DNA from: Candidatus Lambdaproteobacteria bacterium RIFOXYD2_FULL_50_16
GTDB taxonomy: Bacteria > SAR324 > XYD2-FULL-50-16
Length of the DNA stretch: 42,270 nucleotides
Assembly: GCA_001783695.1 (NCBI GenBank)
Contig: MFNE01000009.1
Span: 4,802-47,071 of the forward strand
Reading direction: 5' to 3'
Positions 41,018 to 42,270 of the stretch are shown here, one piece after another. Within the stretch, counting starts at the first letter, position 1, and each line of letters starts with the position of its first letter. Below the pieces are notes generated by a model, which saw only the letters and a program-made list of their open reading frames with translations, did not search any database and was not told the origin of the DNA. A program made the translations under genes and the position numbers.

Positions 41018-42223
41018 ATGACCCAACCAGTAGAAAAGGTCGCTGTCTTAGGAGGCGGGCTTGGTAGTTTAATAACCCTAGCGGGTATTGTCAGTCGGCC
41101 CGAGTGGAAGAACCAATACGAATTTACAGTTTATGAAAAAAGTTGGCGACTAGGTGGTAAAGGGGCCAGCGGGCGTGAACCGGTCAATCCGAATGGCAGT
41201 TGGGAGGATGGCAGCCGGATTTTAGAACATGGTCTTCATATTTGGTTGGGATTTTATAACAACGCTTTTCATTATATGCAGGCGGCTTTTGAGGCCTTGG
41301 GCGAGGATTGGGCCAACTTTTATACCTCCCTCGATTTGCTGGTTTTTCAAGAATCTCTAGTAAAGGTTCCAGACTCCCTTAAAAATCCAATTCACTACGA
41401 ACCCTGGCCCATCAATTTTCCCACCAACCCTGGAGTCCCTGGCACCCCGAGCCTGTTTGGCTGGGAGGGTGCAGAGGAAAGCCCCGAGGATTCAGCCGCC
41501 CAACTTTTAGGCGCCTTAATTCCTTTTGTACGCAAAATGATGTCCCAAAGTGGAGTAGCGCGCCAATTTGACGAACTGATCAAAAACGCCGCTGAAAGCG
41601 CCGAAGGCTTAAAAAAACTGGCTCTACTTGGACTCGACGAACTCCTTAAGACTCGCTTAAAAGGCGGGATTTCTAGTTGGCTTGATAGTCTTGAAGAGCA
41701 AGTAAAAAAGATTTTAGAAAAAGACGCTGTCGAAGCAGTGCCTTTTACGATTAATTTAATCACTTTTCTGCAAAGGTGGCTGCATACGGTTCCTTTGATT
41801 TACAATTTAAATAAAAACAGCGGGGCCCGCCATATTTATATCGCTCTCGACTTAGGCTTGGCCTTGCTTAGAGGAATTATCGAAAGCGAGGTGATCACCA
41901 AAGGTTTTGACAGTGTCAACGATCTCGAATGGACCGCTTGGCTAAAGCAAAACGGGGCTAGCGAATGGACTTTAGACAGCGCCCCCATCCGCGCTTTGTA
42001 TGATCTGGTTTTTGGTTATGAAAAAGGGGACATTAACCAACGCAGCTTTTCAGCTGGGGTTTCTCTCTACTGCATTTTCCGCATCTTTTTGACCTACAAG
42101 GGGCATATTCTTTGGAAAATGAACATGGGAATGGGCGATACCATCTTTACCACCTTAGAGAAATATTTGAGCCTTAAGGGTGAAGTGGACCCCATTGTCC
42201 AGACAAACTTCCCGGCTTTTTAA
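41018..42223 (+). CDS. FAD/NAD(P)-dependent oxidoreductase, apparently N-terminal half only
   Basis: 401 aa with AAAGGA before the ATG. N-terminal dinucleotide fold VAVLGGGLGSLITLAGI and VYEKSWRLGGKGASGR, then ILEHGLHIWLGFYNNAFHYM, as in flavin amine-oxidase/desaturase-like proteins. As I recall, family members are roughly 600-800 aa and continue after MGDTVF...VLKRRGVKF; here the frame reaches MNMGMGDTIFTTLEKYLSLKG and then stops 14 codons later. The +1 frame briefly reads GVKW before its own stop, hinting at frameshift decay. A terminator-like stem follows. It pairs with the ADC-like gene. Confidence 0.75.
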   Translation: MTQPVEKVAVLGGGLGSLITLAGIVSRPEWKNQYEFTVYEKSWRLGGKGASGREPVNPNGSWEDGSRILEHGLHIWLGFYNNAFHYMQAAFEALGEDWANFYTSLDLLVFQESLVKVPDSLKNPIHYEPWPINFPTNPGVPGTPSLFGWEGAEESPEDSAAQLLGALIPFVRKMMSQSGVARQFDELIKNAAESAEGLKKLALLGLDELLKTRLKGGISSWLDSLEEQVKKILEKDAVEAVPFTINLITFLQRWLHTVPLIYNLNKNSGARHIYIALDLGLALLRGIIESEVITKGFDSVNDLEWTAWLKQNGASEWTLDSAPIRALYDLVFGYEKGDINQRSFSAGVSLYCIFRIFLTYKGHILWKMNMGMGDTIFTTLEKYLSLKGEVDPIVQTNFPAF

Positions 42224-42251
42224 GATAGAATCGGGGTTTGTTTAAGCAGCC

Positions 42252-42270
42252 AAGCCCAGGATTGGGTTTT
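42252..42270 (+). terminator. Possible terminator at the right edge
   Basis: AAGCCCA-GGAT-TGGGTTT(T) forms a 7-bp stem with one G-T pair, followed by T, cut by the window end. If real, it closes the flavoprotein transcript 29 bases after its stop. Confidence 0.4.

Noticed and set aside
1-42270. CRISPR arrays, insertion sequences, prophage or rRNA genes
   Set aside because: I saw no regularly spaced repeats, transposase motifs, integrases or rRNA stretches anywhere in the window.

Overview
The window is about 42.3 kb of compact, gene-dense bacterial chromosome with no insertion sequence, phage, CRISPR array, tRNA or rRNA that I could find. The gene set points to a motile Gram-negative with c-type cytochromes: a flagellar switch pair, FtsQ, cytochrome c4, outer-membrane and lipoprotein candidates, two bacteriohemerythrins, large hybrid histidine kinases, an HD-GYP protein and a nonulosonate-type sugar cassette. 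An uncultured proteobacterial or delta-like lineage is likely, but the sequence alone does not fix the taxon. Genes often overlap by ATGA or GTGA, and two convergent pairs share stop-codon bases.

Layout. 1-6.1 kb (minus): a possible gene start running off the left edge, then prfB with a programmed +1 frameshift, argD, ftsQ, a small secreted protein and a hybrid kinase. 6.2-10.7 kb: thiE (+), an unusual fliN-fliM pair (-), rsmG (+) and metF (-). 10.7-14.7 kb (minus): a heme-domain hybrid kinase translationally coupled to metF, a secreted pentapeptide-repeat protein, a 32-aa membrane peptide missing from the ORF track, and cytochrome c4 with its own promoter and a strong terminator. 15-20.2 kb (plus): a thioredoxin-like secreted protein, gph, a small secreted protein, then an oxidoreductase, a CMP-sugar synthetase and a GT-C-like membrane protein. 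20.2-24.2 kb: a NarL-type regulator, tandem bacteriohemerythrins, an AGCS symporter and an M28 zinc peptidase or glutaminyl cyclase. 24.2-24.9 kb: a decaying HigBA toxin-antitoxin module with a clear operator. 24.9-31.3 kb: mgsA, a methyltransferase, an outer-membrane protein candidate, a PPOX-fold protein, an unrecognised 673-aa protein paired with an HD-GYP protein, and a DUF3147 protein. 31.3-33.5 kb (minus): a DUF2946-like protein and a lipoprotein. 33.5-42.3 kb (plus): a roughly 2,000-aa Ser/Thr plus histidine multi-kinase, followed by an acetoacetate-decarboxylase-like protein and the N-terminal half of a flavin oxidoreductase family protein.

How genes may work together. The c4, peptide, pentapeptide and heme-kinase cluster looks like a redox or gas-sensing locus. 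The hemerythrins next to a response regulator hint at oxygen handling or sensing. The most unusual units are the giant dual-kinase with its decarboxylase-like and shortened flavoprotein neighbours, the unknown 673-aa protein with a GYP-degenerate HD-GYP, and the flagellar switch whose FliN carries a very long acidic extension while FliM lacks the usual CheY-binding peptide. All functional links are inferences from gene order and recognisable families.
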